From contig NC_081808.1 in the NCBI RefSeq assembly GCF_030704535.1, positions 20,262,501 to 20,326,500 on the forward strand: a stretch of 64,000 bases of DNA, in the 5' to 3' direction. Under the pieces are notes generated by a model. It was not told where the DNA came from and ran no database searches. It saw only the letters and a program-made list of their open reading frames with translations. Origin of the DNA: Vitis vinifera (Eukaryota; Streptophyta; Magnoliopsida; Vitales; Vitaceae). Shown in pieces: positions 1 through 13,039 of this stretch. Numbering within the stretch: position 1 is the first letter of the stretch; each line of letters starts with the position of its first letter. The position numbers were made by a program, and so were the translations under genes.

Positions 1-1106
1 GAATGATTTAATGCATACAAATTGGCAACATTAAGGCATGTAGAAATCGAATGTGCACCTCTGCAACCATATCGTTGAGAGCCACAGCTAAGAGCTCCCA
101 AATGTAGCAACATTCTTTGCTAGAGGGATCTTCGCTTCTTCTTCCTAAAAATGTTAAAACCATACTCCCTCCTTCTTGTAGTTCAGCCGAACGACATCTG
201 AGGAACAAGGAGAAATCGCTTTGGAATTGCTCGTAGTATGCTTTAAGCAAGCATGGTGGGCTCGAACTTGCCATGTAAATGTTCCCTTTGTTACTCTCCA
301 GCCCTTGAGGAACCTGATGAACGATTGAAACTTCTAACTGACATGCTTTCTTCTTAATGAACGATTGAACCACTATTTAATTAAGAGCAAAGATTCACAT
401 GAGACAGCCAGTGGAGACTGTAAGAAGAATGGATAAAATGAAGACTTTCGCTGGGGAAGAGCCTGCCATAGAAAGAACCTGGAACTCCGGTTACGAAACA
501 TGATTCAGCTCCTGCTCCTGTTGTTTTCTCAAGATCCTTTTGGAACTTGGGCAAGGATTTGAAAATAGTGTTGAAATCATTCCCCAGAAGATCATTCAAA
601 AACACTTGAATTTCGGGCAATTGATGCCCCATTTTCTTGAGCACCTTGTCCACTGTGGCAACAATTTCCAAGACTGCAAAAAAAGTGTTGGGTCCAGAAG
701 AACAACCTAAGTCTGCAATGCATAGGCTGGCCGGAAAGTTGTTGCAGTAGAGATTTGATATGGCTTCCTGGGTAATGGGCTTTGTCAAGGATATTACTTT
801 TTTCTGCACCATGAAAGTAGAACTTGTTATTGAAAACTTTTTAGAAAAACGGCAGTATGTGATACCTGCATGATAAAAAAACAAAACATCGAAGTTCATG
901 GATGCTACAGATCAATCAGTATGTCTCGATTATCTTTAATTTAATAAAAGGAAACAGTTCGTATATACAATATATGCATGTCAGCTGATGCATGAATATT
1001 GACGAAGAGTTAAATTCAGCAAGAGGCACACCTGAAGTAGTGAGTTTTGTGTGTAACTGGTATCCCCATTTCCTCCCTTCATGCAAAGAACTTGAGCTAC
1101 TTCCAT
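1..1106 (-). CDS. SABATH carboxyl methyltransferase (gene A), 3' exon beyond the window
   Basis: SABATH enzymes transfer a methyl group from S-adenosylmethionine to the carboxyl group of small acids such as salicylate, benzoate or jasmonate in the cytosol; the substrate here cannot be read. Three exons are visible: 1106-1032 (25 codons), 803-399 (135 codons) and 313-59 (85 codons). All are phase 0, joined by GT..AG introns of 228 and 85 bp; a third intron starts at 58 and the last exon is off the left edge. Exon 1 ends in Gln25, a position used for substrate/SAM binding in the family. The SAM motif DLGCSSGPNT starts near residue 56 and SLHW gives Trp157. The 245 visible residues plus about 113 from the last exon (judged from copy B) match the usual length of about 360. 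No stop or frameshift is seen. The start was chosen because the N terminus MEVAQVL..GG.GDTSY is typical. Confidence 0.85.
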
Positions 1107-1445
1107 CTCTCCCTTCCTGCCTCTTTACTAATTGCTCTCTCTCAGTTGGCAATTGGAATGTGAATTGTGTTGAAGGAGATGCTCCCTATTTATAGAGCTT
1201 GGGGACCCTACTTCCTCGAAACCCCGCCAGTCACTATGGGTTGATAATCCGAAAGGAAAAGTTACTCTACCGACATCCACCAGAACAAACCATACGCAAA
1301 ATAACACCCCACGTGGCATGCTGTCCACCAATCACTCATGGGTCTCCTTATGGTTCATGATCTCCAGTCCTGGAGGCCTCAGGCTACCTACTAAGAGCGA
1401 TAACTGAATCTTAATGGCCAGATGAGGAGGATCCTATCGTTTTAA
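1107..1445 (-). promoter_or_regulatory. Promoter and 5' leader of SABATH gene A
   Basis: A TATA box (TATAAATA on the minus strand, 1187-1194) lies about 80 bp upstream of the start codon at 1106. Sequence from about 1255 to 1445 recurs almost unchanged at 6470-6640 and, more diverged, at 5405-5515 and 39186-39300. It therefore marks duplicated methyltransferase promoters. A CACGTGG G-box-like core lies near 1310. Confidence 0.6.
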
Positions 1446-1948
1446 ACTAATTGCTACGCGCAATTAGCGACTTTGATAAACGTAAATACTTAATCAACTA
1501 TATGGTCCAAAACTTTTGCTTGACAGCCAGCAAATGGCACCAGTCAGTGGATTTTGTTTGATATGATTGCCCAATCAATGCAGAAATGATGACATTAACT
1601 CTCTTGCTAAGACTTGATTTCCGTCCTGATAGCAATCATCATCACAAAAAAGGCATGAATGCATTATCAGCGCTATGGCGATGATGTCATTCGCTTTATA
1701 AAAACCTCTCAAGAAGTATGAAAAAGGTACGTACGTACAAAACCATTCAAAATAATTAGGTCCATCCTTATTACTTTCTGACTTGATCTTCAGAGGGGCG
1801 TGCTCGGACCATATGTCCAAACATCTTTTTGTGTATGAAAGAAGTCTATATGCCTCTAGAGAAACTAGACGGACTCAAATCTAGTTGGCACTGCATCAAC
1901 ATTGGTTATCTGTTAGATTTTGAAATTTAGATGGGACCTCCTTTAAGT

Positions 1949-1952
<4 letters not shown>
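1446..1952. other. Intergenic, partly repeated in inverted orientation
   Basis: No gene is visible. About 1430-1575 matches roughly 3765-3950 in the opposite orientation, so inverted copies of the same sequence flank SABATH pseudogene B. Confidence 0.45.

Positions 1953-2009
<57 letters not shown>
1953..2009. repeat. (AT)n microsatellite
   Basis: An uninterrupted AT dinucleotide run of about 56 bp lies between SABATH gene A and pseudogene B. Confidence 0.95.
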
Positions 2010-2012
<3 letters not shown>

Positions 2013-2434
2013 TGATCTATCTATAAATAAATTAAGAAGTAAATAAAAAAATTGATCATCTCTTCTTTTTTCTTTTTCTTTTTTTTTATCTGATTCTTTA
2101 TTTTCAATACCTACAAATGGGAATAAAATAAATACTAAAAAGTTGAGTGAGATTTTTAAAATTTTGTTGAATTAATATAGGATTCCCAATAGGATGCTAG
2201 CAAACCAACACGTCAAGCCAACACTCCAACGTTTATTTAGTAATATCTTTGACAATAAAACATAATATGACAATGAGAGAATCTAAAAAACTAGGATTGA
2301 TAACTGATCATGGAAAGCTTATTTTAGAAAGGGGTACATGCACGTTCTGAAATATAAAACTAGTAATGAAGCAGCCATGTTGAATGTTGGATCGATGAAG
2401 CAGCCCTGTTGAATGTTGGTCATCCACGCTTAGT
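2010..2434. other. 3' flank of SABATH pseudogene B
   Basis: No gene is visible. From about 2165 onward the sequence is the downstream flank and 3' untranslated region of copy B. It recurs at 61690-61955, next to SABATH fragment C. Confidence 0.6.
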
Positions 2435-3581
2435 CATGGAAACAGTGACATTTACGAACGCAATCTTCTCTCTGGACATGTGAACAACAACAATCTTTTT
2501 GTACCTGTTGAACACCTCCTCAATTATTCCATCACCGAAGTGGCTTACAAGCAATGGCTCCGTCACTGCTCTTATCAACTTGGCCACATTGTATCCACAA
2601 TCTTTATGAGCATCTGATGGCAGAATTCACCGCGATATGCATTCCAGTTCACTTCAGAAACCTCTAGCCTATTTATGGTAAAGGATCCTTCCTTTTCAAC
2701 CTCACATTTCACTTCAGTTGGGGATGGTGCATATTGAGGAATATTGAAGGAATCCATTTTCTCCTCGTCAATGAGCCCCTGGATTTAAACTTCGTTAAAT
2801 TACATATGCTATTGTTGAATGATTTAATCTATACAAATTGGCAACATTAAGGCATGTAGAAATTGAATGTGCACCTCTGCCACCATATCGTTGAGAGCTA
2901 CAGCTAAGAGCTCCCAGATGTAGCAACATTCCTTGCTAGAGGGATTGTCACTTCTTCTTCCTAAAAATGTTAAAACCATACTTCCTCCTTCTAATAGTTC
3001 CTCCGACCGACACCTGAGAAACATGGAGAAATCTCTTTGGAATTGCTCATAGTATGCTTTAAGCACTCTTGGTGGGCTCGAACTTGCCATGTAAATGTTC
3101 CCTTTATTACTCTCCAGTCCTTGAGGAACCTCATGAACAATTGAAACTAGCTTACATGCTTTCTTCTTACTCAAATAATGGACAACCAATGGAGACTGGA
3201 AGAAGAATGGACAAAATGAAGATTTTTGCTGGGGAAGAGCCTGCCGTAGAAAGAACCTGGAACTCCGATTACAAAACATGATTCAGCTCTTGCTCCCATT
3301 GTTTTCTCAAGATCTTTTCAGAACTTGTTCAAGGATTTGAAAATGGTGTTGAAATCATTCCCCGGCAGATCATTCAAAAACACCTGAATTTCGGGCAATT
3401 GACGGTCCATTTTCTTGCGCACCTTGTCCACTGTAGTGACAACTTCCAAGACCGCAAAAAAAGTGTTGGGTCTAGAAGAACAACCCAAGTCTACGATGCA
3501 TAGGCTGGCCGTAAAGTTGTTGCAGAAAAGATTTGTTATGGCTTCCCCGATCATAGGTTTTGTCAAGGATATTATTTTTTT
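2435..3581 (-). pseudogene. SABATH methyltransferase pseudogene (copy B), no first exon
   Basis: This is a close relative of gene A. The exon starting at 3581 carries the SAM-binding motif region (DLGCSSRPNT, with Arg for the usual Gly). The next exon ends at 2875, and a 96-bp intron (2874-2779) precedes the last exon starting at 2778. Defects: no counterpart of exon 1 was found upstream, although the intron acceptor at 3582-3584 remains. A TGA stops the frame near 3318. The intron after the SLHWLS motif has altered borders. A one-base loss after GEFC shifts the last exon. It shows what gene A's missing last exon should resemble. Confidence 0.85.
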
Positions 3582-3584
3582 CTG

Positions 3585-4501
3585 CATCATTAGTGTAGAA
3601 CTAGTCATTGAAACCTTTTTAGAAATACGGCAGTATTTGATAACTGCACGATAAAATAAAATTAAAAAAAACAAAAATAAAACAAAACATCGAAGTGCAT
3701 GGGTGCTAGTGATCAATTAGCAAAACGGACTGGTGATCGATCCAGAAAAGTTAAGGCAATCATTTTTGCGTGGATTGGGCAATCATACCAAAAAGAATCC
3801 GCTGACTAATGTCATTTGTTGGTCGTCGAGCAAGAGTCTCATACCATGTAGTAAACCATGCATTTACGTTTGTCAATGTCACTTATTATGTGTAGTAATT
3901 AATATTCATTGACTTTTAAGCGTAAATGTCGTCTAGGCCATTGCTCAAGCATTCGGTGTGATTATCCATCTACTCAATGCTTGGAATCTCCGATTGTGTT
4001 GGTTAATCCGTCTAGGAATCTCAACTAGCATGGTTTGCCCATTCTGTCTAACATCTAGGAATAAGGAAAGTTCTTTCCTCTTGCACCAGATAGAGTTTGT
4101 TTTGGTTAAGACAAATCATCTGCTTACCTTGAACGGACCAATGGTTTTTTATTTGGGGGAGAACATGTGAAGGGAAACCCCCCACAACATCTTTGTGGAA
4201 TTAATGATTTCATCTTCTTTGAACTCCAATTCCACGGAACCTTGCAGTCACTAATGATTATGTTGGATAAGTAAATAAAATCTCATGAAATTCAACATTT
4301 GTTTTTTAAATTAAATTTATTAAAATTAGAATGAAGATAATTTTTCATTCAATTTAAAATCTTTATCCTTTACCAATAAGTTTGTCAATAAATAATACAA
4401 TTATTGATGAGTCCAATAATAATTTTTCTATTTCTATACCTAAAATTTGGAGGGTGAAATAATAAGAGAATTAAGAAGGATGAAGCAATAAGAAACTCTA
4501 A
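3585..4501. other. Intergenic, no gene seen
   Basis: The first part retains intron-1-like sequence of the SABATH family (to about 3716). About 3765-3950 is an inverted copy of 1430-1575. The rest shows no credible coding region. Confidence 0.5.
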
Positions 4502-5284
4502 GGCTATGTTTGGTTGGCGGGATATGATAAAATAGGATTAGATATATATATCTTAAGATATCATATCCCATTGGATAGGATATGCATATCCTATGATATG
4601 ATTTCCAATGGAATATGATATTATTGGATATATATATCGACATAATATTTTAAAATAGCATATCCAATGAGATATGTTATATCATATTTATATTTAATTT
4701 GTAAAGTAAATAAAAATAATAATATAGAATATATATTATTTTCAATGTTTAAAATAAAAATTATATCACATTCAAATATTTTTTATTTAAAAAAAATGAA
4801 AATTTTGTTATGTTTAACGATATAAATTATTAAAATATTTAAACTTTACAAATAATTTTTTTAGATTATGTTATTTAATATATAAAAATAATTTTTATAT
4901 ATCATATATTAATATTATTTTATAAATATTTTTTTAGTTTCTTTTTTTTTAATCATTAATTTTATTTATAATAAAAAAAAAACTATTTTGAAAAATGAGT
5001 ATATTAAAAAACAAAAAATTGATAAAAAAAAAATGAAATTTTAATACATGGATATGTATATTTCATATCTTACCATGGTATTAATATATCTCATTTAAAA
5101 AGAGATGAAAAAATAAGGTGAAAATATATCTCACCACTTATCCTATCTTATATTTGGTTAAATATAGAATAGAATAAGTGATATTATAACTTGTCTTATC
5201 TCATCACTAGTCAAATATAAGACAAAATATAATATCTTTTCTCTTATCATATCACATATTATATTCGATCAATCAAATATGGTC
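4502..5284. mobile_element. MITE, PIF/Harbinger-like, TAA target duplication
   Basis: The ends form imperfect terminal inverted repeats (GGCTATGTTTGGTTGG at the left, complement of CAATCAAATATGGTC at the right). They are flanked by TAA on both sides (4499-4501 and 5285-5287). The interior is AT-rich, rich in GATATG/CATATC, and has no coding capacity. A second copy lacking the left terminus is in the duplicated unit at about 38425-39061. Confidence 0.75.
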
Positions 5285-5287
5285 TAA

Positions 5288-5971
5288 TAATTTTTTTTGA
5301 AGAAGAAAATTACCAAATGATTAGAAACTGCAATTCCTATTACAAAGAACTTCTTCGAATATTTATCTAGATTATAATTTTATTTTTATCTAACAATTGA
5401 TAATTCAAAAGGGAAAGTTATTCTACTGATACCACAAGGTGAATAGAACTCGTGACATCCACCAGAACAAACCATACATAATACAACACGCCATATGACA
5501 TGCTATTCACCAATGAAGTGTCTTTATGGGTACTACCATTAAAAGAGAAATAAGTAAATCTCAATGTTTTTATAATCAAACTTATCAATGAGTCATAAAA
5601 ATGGTTGATTTACTATTTACTAATTGAACCCATGGTTGAATTACCATCATAAATATATAATTTATATATTATATAAAATTAAAAATAATTATAAGAAATT
5701 TAAAATATATATAATTATTTTTTTATAATATTTTATTTTTATATTTGATATATCAAATTAAATAATAAAAATATTAATATTTTAAATTTTATTGAATAGA
5801 ACATATATAATATTTAAGTATGAAGATCTATTTAAAATGAATATATATATATATATATATAATTTTATTTTCATGTATTTTTATTTTATTATATTAATTA
5901 ATTTATATTATTTTATAATTATCATTATATAATCATTTTATATAACAAGCACGAATAAGATAAGAGAACTT
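5288..5971. repeat. Unit 1 of the segmental duplication, with a promoter relic
   Basis: This stretch is collinear with 39062-39640. About 5405-5515 is a diverged copy of the SABATH promoter (compare 1255-1330) with no gene attached. A short (AT)n run at 5839-5861 corresponds to the much longer run at 39522-39575 in unit 2. About 110 bp at 5520-5630 is present only here. Confidence 0.7.
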
Positions 5972-6290
5972 TTGTTGATTTTTGTGCAATGATTCTTGGT
6001 GAAAAATTAGAAAAAAAAACACAGATTTAACATGATTAGGCCGATTTGCCTACATCCACAGAAATAGGAAATAAGACTTTCATTGTATCTCAAATTAGAG
6101 TTACATAAAAAGGTATTTATACTAATCTTCAGATAATAAAATTTCAAAAATACCCCTGAATTGTACTACGAGAGGGCGTTGCCCCTGCACCCCTCCCTAA
6201 CCTATTATTTGCCCTCAAATAAATAGCAAATGTCATCATTCCACTCCAACATTTGCCCCATTTTTTTTCATATGTATGAACACATATTAC
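5972..6290. mobile_element. Short insertion with 5-bp duplication AACTT
   Basis: The 319-bp segment is flanked by AACTT at 5967-5971 and 6291-6295. It is absent from the duplicate, where flank joins directly to flank near 39645. It begins TTGTTGATTTTTG and contains a motif (GCCTACATCCAC) also seen in LTR-like repeats elsewhere in the window. It has no coding capacity. The best guess is a solo LTR or small non-autonomous element inserted after the segmental duplication. Confidence 0.6.
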
Positions 6291-6467
6291 AACTTCCAAC
6301 TTTTTAAAAGAACGTTAAATTGATGTTTCATATGAATCAAACCTGCTCAAATAATTACACACACGAAAAAAACAAAAATAAAATGGGTTTATTTATTTTC
6401 TTTGCGTACACGAAACTAAAAACAATTGGCAAACAATGAAAACAATACTAACAACGTGGGCAAATGT

Positions 6468-6645
6468 TATTCTACCGACATCCACAGAACAAACCATACG
6501 CAAAATAACACCCCACGTGGCATGCTGTCCACCAATCACTTATGGTTCATGATCTCCAGTCCTGGAGGCGTCAGGCTACCTACTGAGAGCGATAACTAAA
6601 TCCTATTGGCCAGATGGGGAGGATCCTATCGTTTTAAAGTATTCT
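6468..6645 (-). promoter_or_regulatory. Orphan copy of the SABATH promoter
   Basis: This is nearly identical to 1258-1445 upstream of SABATH gene A, including the CACGTGG core and the GATCCTATCGTTTTAAA end. No SABATH exon lies beside it on either side. It is inferred to be the remains of a duplicated and then lost methyltransferase copy. Confidence 0.7.
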
Positions 6646-8299
6646 AGCTTATTACAATACGCTTAAGAAAAACTAAAATTATTTGTTAGTCCTGGGTTTA
6701 TGTGTGAATCTCACATTACTTTAGAAACAAATTAATAAATCAGTTTTTGTCTTATCCATCTGGTATTTGGTATTGAGTGGCGATTGATTTTCATATGTAA
6801 TGAGAAAGTACCAGACAACAAAAGGGAAATTTGGCTTTTTACTCACTAATTAAAAAAAAAAACCTATTAAATTGATAAAATATAAAAATAGAAACTCAAT
6901 TTTTATAAATAAGTTTTATTTTCTTTGATTTAAAATAATTTTAAAAATATTCACTTTTTCATAAGTTAGATGATTATTTTCTAAAGTGACTTTTTATTTA
7001 TCACATAAAAACTGATTTGAGATCAATAAAATAAAAAATTTTAAGAATTAAAAATACAATTAAAACTAAAAATATAAAAATAAAATATTAAATTTCACTT
7101 CATTAAATCATACTAGTAGAATCATACTTGTAGAAAATATAGATTTAAAAAAGAGTTGGAAATATAATAGGAATTGATATTTTATTTTTAAAATTTTTAA
7201 GTTTTTTTGTTTTAATTGTATTTAATTTTTAAGTATTTTAGTTTTAATTGTCTTTTTAATTCTTAAAATTTCTTATTTTATTATTGATGTCAACTAAAAA
7301 AAAATTAAGAATATGAATGAATTTATATAATACAAGATTTAATTCATTATTAATTGGGGAATTAAAATCATTTTATTTATACTTGAGGGCCTGAATAATT
7401 TTTTTTAAATGATTTGTATTTCATATTTTACAATAACAAATTTATAATATATTTATTTGCAATATATTTTTATTAAATTAAAATGATAAATTAATTTTTT
7501 AATAATTTTATTTAATATAAAAAAAATATTTCAAGAAATAATTATTATCTTATAAAAAAATGTATGTATTTTAAAATATTTTTAAATGAATGAAGATAAA
7601 TCCATTTTATAAAAATTGAGGTTCCTTTTTCATATATTTTTTAAATTAGTAAATCAAAACCCATTTAAAAAAAAAAAAAAAATAGATACGAGAACTTCTA
7701 ACCTTTAAAAAGAATGTAACATTTTAGGTTTGATATGCATAAAGGAAACTCGAAACAATCGATCGGCAAACAACAAAAATAATATTAATAGGGTCTGTCA
7801 TAATACCAAATGATTTTTCTTTTGCTATCTATCAAATATTCAAGTTAAATCATATATATATAATGTTTTATCTCATTATATGTATTATAATCCGCTTATA
7901 TATACCATTACTCAACCATTTAGATCTTATCATATATATTCAATTATCCATATATATGCTTCAGAGCTATTGTCTCGGGTACCAATAACGGTCGCATGAA
8001 ACACGATGATGCATGAAAGTAGGACAAGGTGAAGGTGGGCGCATGTGTTGGCCGCTTTCTTAACAAACCTGTAAACGTTTCTTAGCCGATGTTTCCATGC
8101 ATCACGCAGCCTCAATCAAAGATGCCAATCGAGTAGTTACTTTAGTTGAAAAATGTAGGTATTTGTAAAAAGTGATGCGCGTGGAGGAAAGGCCTGACCC
8201 ACCGCATGAACTAGGTCTAGTTCTGATCCCATGAATATGAGTGTCGGTTGGCGTCTTATTTTGATTATTAATGGTCATTTAGTCTAAGGAAAATTTTTC
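6646..8299. other. AT-rich intergenic, no gene seen
   Basis: No supported coding region. About 7730-7800 repeats part of 6400-6455. About 7990-8110 matches 39805-39960 in unit 2 and contains only short unsupported frames. Confidence 0.5.
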
Positions 8300-8590
8300 A
8301 TAAGAATGGGAGGTACGAAAATAGCTTCGTTTTATTCGGTGTTTGTAAATCTAATTCAATTTTCAGATTTCAGATAATACAGAAATAATCGAAAGATATA
8401 TGCAAATAGAATAGCTAAAGGGTCATCTTATCACAAAGAGCTTCCTGTACACAGTAATCTGTTTAATCAGCAGTTCCAGTCCATATCTGGAAGTGAAGCG
8501 AGTGCAATACATTATGGCATGAAGATGCCCCACACTCCTTGAATAATGGTTTTGGCCTTATGTTCTGAGGAAAATATGGGCCACGGGCCA
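8300..8590. repeat. Duplicated block, split in unit 2
   Basis: 8305-8460 matches 59575-59730, and 8485-8590 matches 61530-61640. In unit 2 the two parts are separated by about 1.8 kb of inserted sequence. No gene is visible. Confidence 0.75.
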
Positions 8591-10311
8591 GCACGCTTTT
8601 TTTATTTTTGATAGGGAAGGGGTCCTTATGTTTTCCTGCATGGATGACCCAACACTTCTTTCGGAAATAATTTCCAGCAGTAATTGAAGTGACAGAAAGA
8701 TGGCCTAATACTTCTTCCCAATAATAAAGTCAAGGGATTACTGAAGATTTAAACACAAAACCGCGAATCTGGAAATAAAACCAAACCAACCAAATTTCTA
8801 TCACAACATCTCCATTGATTAAGGCGCTCATAAGGGTAAATGTTACCATTCTTCATATTTTTGACGAGATAGTTTGCCTAAAGTTTAGAAAATTGATGAA
8901 TATCTTTGAGGTGCACAATTGAGAGAATATTTGTCACCTTAAAGTATAAATGGAAAATCCTACTTAAAATACATAATTTGCCTCTTTAAAACAAGTAAAT
9001 GTTATGGTTCTTCACAATTTCATAAGAATTATGGAACAACATATATAAAATTTAAACCTTATGATGACAATGGACTTATGGAGCAAGACAACTCATGTTA
9101 TGCAATAAATAAATAAATAAATAATAATAAAAAAAAGGGAGAGATGAAGAAGTAATCAAATTATAAATCATCTTATATCTTATTAATGTTTTATTATGAC
9201 AATAAAATGTAAGAATAAACATACATACATACATATATCTTATTATGATAGAAGATTTTGTCTTCTTGTTTATCATTTATTAGTAAAGGTTTTTTTGAAA
9301 AGAAAAAAAAAAAGAAAATTAAGCTAACATGTAATTAGATACTTTAGGATTTTTATTTTTTTTTTGTTATAAGTCTTAAAGCAACTTGATTTTAAAACCT
9401 AAAACATTCTTAAAGTCATTTTTTTTAACTTATTAATTTTTTTTAAAGCAAGTTTGTCTTAATGAAAAAGTTCATATTTTTCTGTCTTAATAGAAAATGT
9501 CACTTCTCTTTTTTCTTTTTCCCGCTTTTAACTTTGTTATAATTCAAATCCAATTTCTCATACAAAATTAAATCAAATTCATTTTTTAAATTTTTGAATA
9601 AACCTTATTTTAAAAACTAATTAAACAACTTTAATTTTGTGTAATTTGAATGAAAAATGAATTTACTATGAATTAGAAAAATTGTAATAAAGAAGAATGT
9701 AAATATGACTAAAATAGGTTCATTTTTGTTCTATTTTTCTCTTATTTCTCAAGAAAATTTAAATATAAAATTTTCTCATGAATTATTAATCAAAAACTAA
9801 ATCAAAATAGTATAATTTGGATAAGAAATTAATCCAAAATAAATTCACAAATTTCAAAACAAATACCAAAATTCTATCACATGCAACCACTGTTTTTGTT
9901 TCATAATTCATTCAATTCTCAATAAAATTAAAGGTCATAAATTTTTATAGATTTTCTATTCAAAACTAAAAGTACAAAAAATATTAAAAACCATAAAATT
10001 TAGATTAGAAACAAAATTTACTTCAAATCTTCAAAGCTCAACTTGTGATTGTACAACAAAACCAAAATTAACAATCATTCATTTCAATGAATTTTCTTTA
10101 ATTAGAACTCCAAAAGGTATATAATTTATATTTATCTATATATCTATTTCAAATTAATTTTGAAAAAAAAATATAGAATTTGATATTTTATCCCAAATAA
10201 TTTTATTTTATTTTTTAAAATTAACTAATTAATTTAAATAATTGAACTCATATTTCAATCAAGAATCCATAAAATGTAAAGGTACACCACATCAAAACAA
10301 GTATTGGTTTA
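8591..10311. other. AT-rich intergenic, no gene seen
   Basis: The sequence is low-complexity and AT-rich, with stop codons in every frame at short spacing and small simple repeats such as AAAT near 9110. The corresponding place in unit 2 instead carries SABATH fragment C. Confidence 0.5.
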
Positions 10312-10840
10312 GAGGATGTTTGGTGCACAATTTAATGACTTAATATAACTTTAACTTAATTTAAGTCATTAAGTAACATAAATATGTTTAGTAAAATAAC
10401 TTCATATTATAATTTAAAATTGTTTTTAACATATTAAGCCAAAATAGTTAATTTATCCTTAATTTCAAATCATTTTAACTTTATTTGCCCATATTAGTGA
10501 GAGTATTTTTAAAAATTATAATTCCACATTCATAATTCATTTTTTATAATAAATATTTTATGATTATTTTATGTATCGACAATACTTTAAATATGAATAT
10601 TTATAAATAAATTTATTACTTAAAATTAATATCAATGCAATAAATATTAGTTAAAATTAATAAGGGTAAACGTATCAATTTAATGATTTAGGATAAATTT
10701 TAAATTAACTTTAACAAACAATTTTAATACTCAAAGTAAAAAATAAGTAATAAGTTTTAATCTAATAACTTAAAGATAATTTAATTTAAAAATCATTTAA
10801 GTTATTAAATAATAAGTATTAAATTTTACTCAACACCCAC
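10312..10840. mobile_element. MITE with TTA target duplication
   Basis: The left end GAGGATGTTTGGTG and the right end CAACACCCAC form short imperfect inverted termini. They are flanked by TTA at 10309-10311 and 10841-10843. The interior is AT-rich and repeats ACTTAA/TTAAGT-type motifs; no coding capacity. It is probably a PIF/Harbinger-derived MITE. Confidence 0.6.
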
Positions 10841-10843
10841 TTA

Positions 10844-11590
10844 GAAATTTTCTAACATTTTCTTACCAATCAAATATACTTTGAAATTTTCGTAATTATC
10901 TAATTACTAACTTCCTATTATACATAATTAATCTTCAAAAATTTTTATTATGACAATAAATTATGATATTTTGAAATGTTTGGAAATATGTTAAGTTAAT
11001 ATATTTTTTTTATATGATTAGTCTTTTCCTAATAATTAATTTTATAGATTTTTATGACATGTAAAATAAATAAATTTAATATTTATAACATTAAAATATT
11101 AATAAAAGCAAACAACTAATACTGAATAACATTCAAAAAGTAATAAAAAACAAATGACCACTATTTATATTAAGTTTCAATTCATGCCTATTTAAATTTC
11201 ACACAAAGAAACAAACACAATTTTTGTTTTGCTTTGAAAAACTATTACCTTATGATAACTTTTGTTTATTTATCTGGTTTTTTCAAAAAGTACATTTCAA
11301 AATTTTCCTTTAGTGATAAAAATATTATTATTATTATTATTATTATTATATACATGTTTATTTATCCTTTAATCATGAAAATTATTGTTTTTTTTATATT
11401 TTTTCCTTGTTTAATTAATTTTCAAAATTTTTAATCATGATAAAAAAATATCTTTATTTTTTTAATACACTATAATAATATAATAATATTTATAATGCCA
11501 TTTTTAATAATTTATTAAAATTAAAAACATTTTTATTATTATTTTATAGCTACCAAAACATATTATTATAATTATTTTAGTTAGAGTATG
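10844..11590. other. AT-rich intergenic, duplicated at its right end
   Basis: No gene is visible. An (ATT)n run lies at 11323-11349. From about 11275 to 11590 the sequence matches 62271-62525 in unit 2. Confidence 0.6.
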
Positions 11591-12704
11591 TGTGGACCCC
11601 GTATTTCGGCTCATGCGCTTCCACTCGATGGCAAGCTTGATTTTTATTTTGAAAAATGATTTATTTATTAAGAAAATGACTTAGAGTCGCCACTTATTTT
11701 TGTTTTATTTTTAAAGGGTAAACAAAATAAGAAAAAAAACCCTAAGTGTGACTCCTTATTTGGAAAAGGTGGTCTATGAAAAATCGGATAGGCTCAAGGG
11801 TCAGGTTACTTATTGGGAAGGTACGGTAAAGATCGTAACACCCCTCTAAGTCCCTAAAGTCGGGTCTCTACTAATAAAATAAATCAATCATGACAATTGA
11901 TGAGGGAATCAATGAATACTCAGAGTGATCATGCACATATGAGAATCTAAACATGCATATAAAAAGACCAGAAAGGGAGTGGATGCGTATCTGGGTGACG
12001 AGCCACAATGTCCTATCAAGAAATAGGGTTAATGCATAATAATGAACATGAAACATGTCACTCATGTCACCAAACAAGATGAGGAACCACCAATAGCACG
12101 TATGACACTTCATTCAAAATTCATTCTTATTTTAAAGAAAATTTTATTTGATGTTGGGCCCCTACCAAAGCCTAATTTATTTTTGCATGTAACAATTCCA
12201 ATAACTCTATTATTCGGAATTACGGAATTTAATTCTTGCTTGTTTTAAAACATATTAAAAATAGAGGAGGTGTGAAAATGGCTTGCCAAAAAGAAATATG
12301 ACAGCAAAATTTTATTGGAAATGAGATTTTGAGTGATTTTAAAAAATCCTAAAAATGAAAAATAAATAAATTATTTAATAAAAATGGAGTTTGGAAAATT
12401 AAAAAGAAAACTAGAATCCAGGAAATTATATGGAAAATGGGAGTGTAAGGAATTATTTTAAAATTCTAAAATGAGGAAATAATAATAATGAAAAAAAATG
12501 AGGAAAGATACGCAACCTAAAGTTGCATGCCCAAAATGGCCATGCAAGCCATGCAGTAGGGATGGAGCTATTCTGGAGGGGTGCTCATATTCAAATTAAA
12601 AAGGCAAAATTGAGATTCTCAAGTGTCATGTTCACTCATCATCTTCATCGTCGTCGTCAACCCCAGCCGCAGAGTTCAGTGCATTCAACCTCTCTATCAA
12701 CTTA

Positions 12705-12982
12705 GGTGGTGTTTGTTTTTTTACTTAATTCTAAATAGAACCTTAATACTTAATAGCATTAAATATTAGGTTGTTTGTTTTTGTTGTATTTTATTTCTAT
12801 TAAGTATTAAAAAGTAAAAAAAACAATTGTGTTATTTTTTCTATTAGAAAAAGCCACATATTTTGGCTTTTTCTATTTAGTAAAAAGTTTATAATAAGTC
12901 ATGAAAAAGTAAAAAAAAACAAACAACCTAAATTCTAAAACTAAATGGTTTTCAGCAAAAAGCCAAAAAAACAAACACCACC
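12705..12982. mobile_element. MITE, 278 bp, TTA target duplication
   Basis: The terminal inverted repeats (GGTGGTGTTTG at the left, CAAACACCACC at the right) are flanked by TTA at 12702-12704 and 12983-12985. This is typical of Tourist-like PIF/Harbinger MITEs. It sits inside E1. A relative is cut off at 59281-59506. Confidence 0.85.
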
Positions 12983-13039
12983 TTAGCCTTTCTTTCCTCA
13001 TATTCAGAATCCCAACTACAAAACTTGTTATGACATTCA

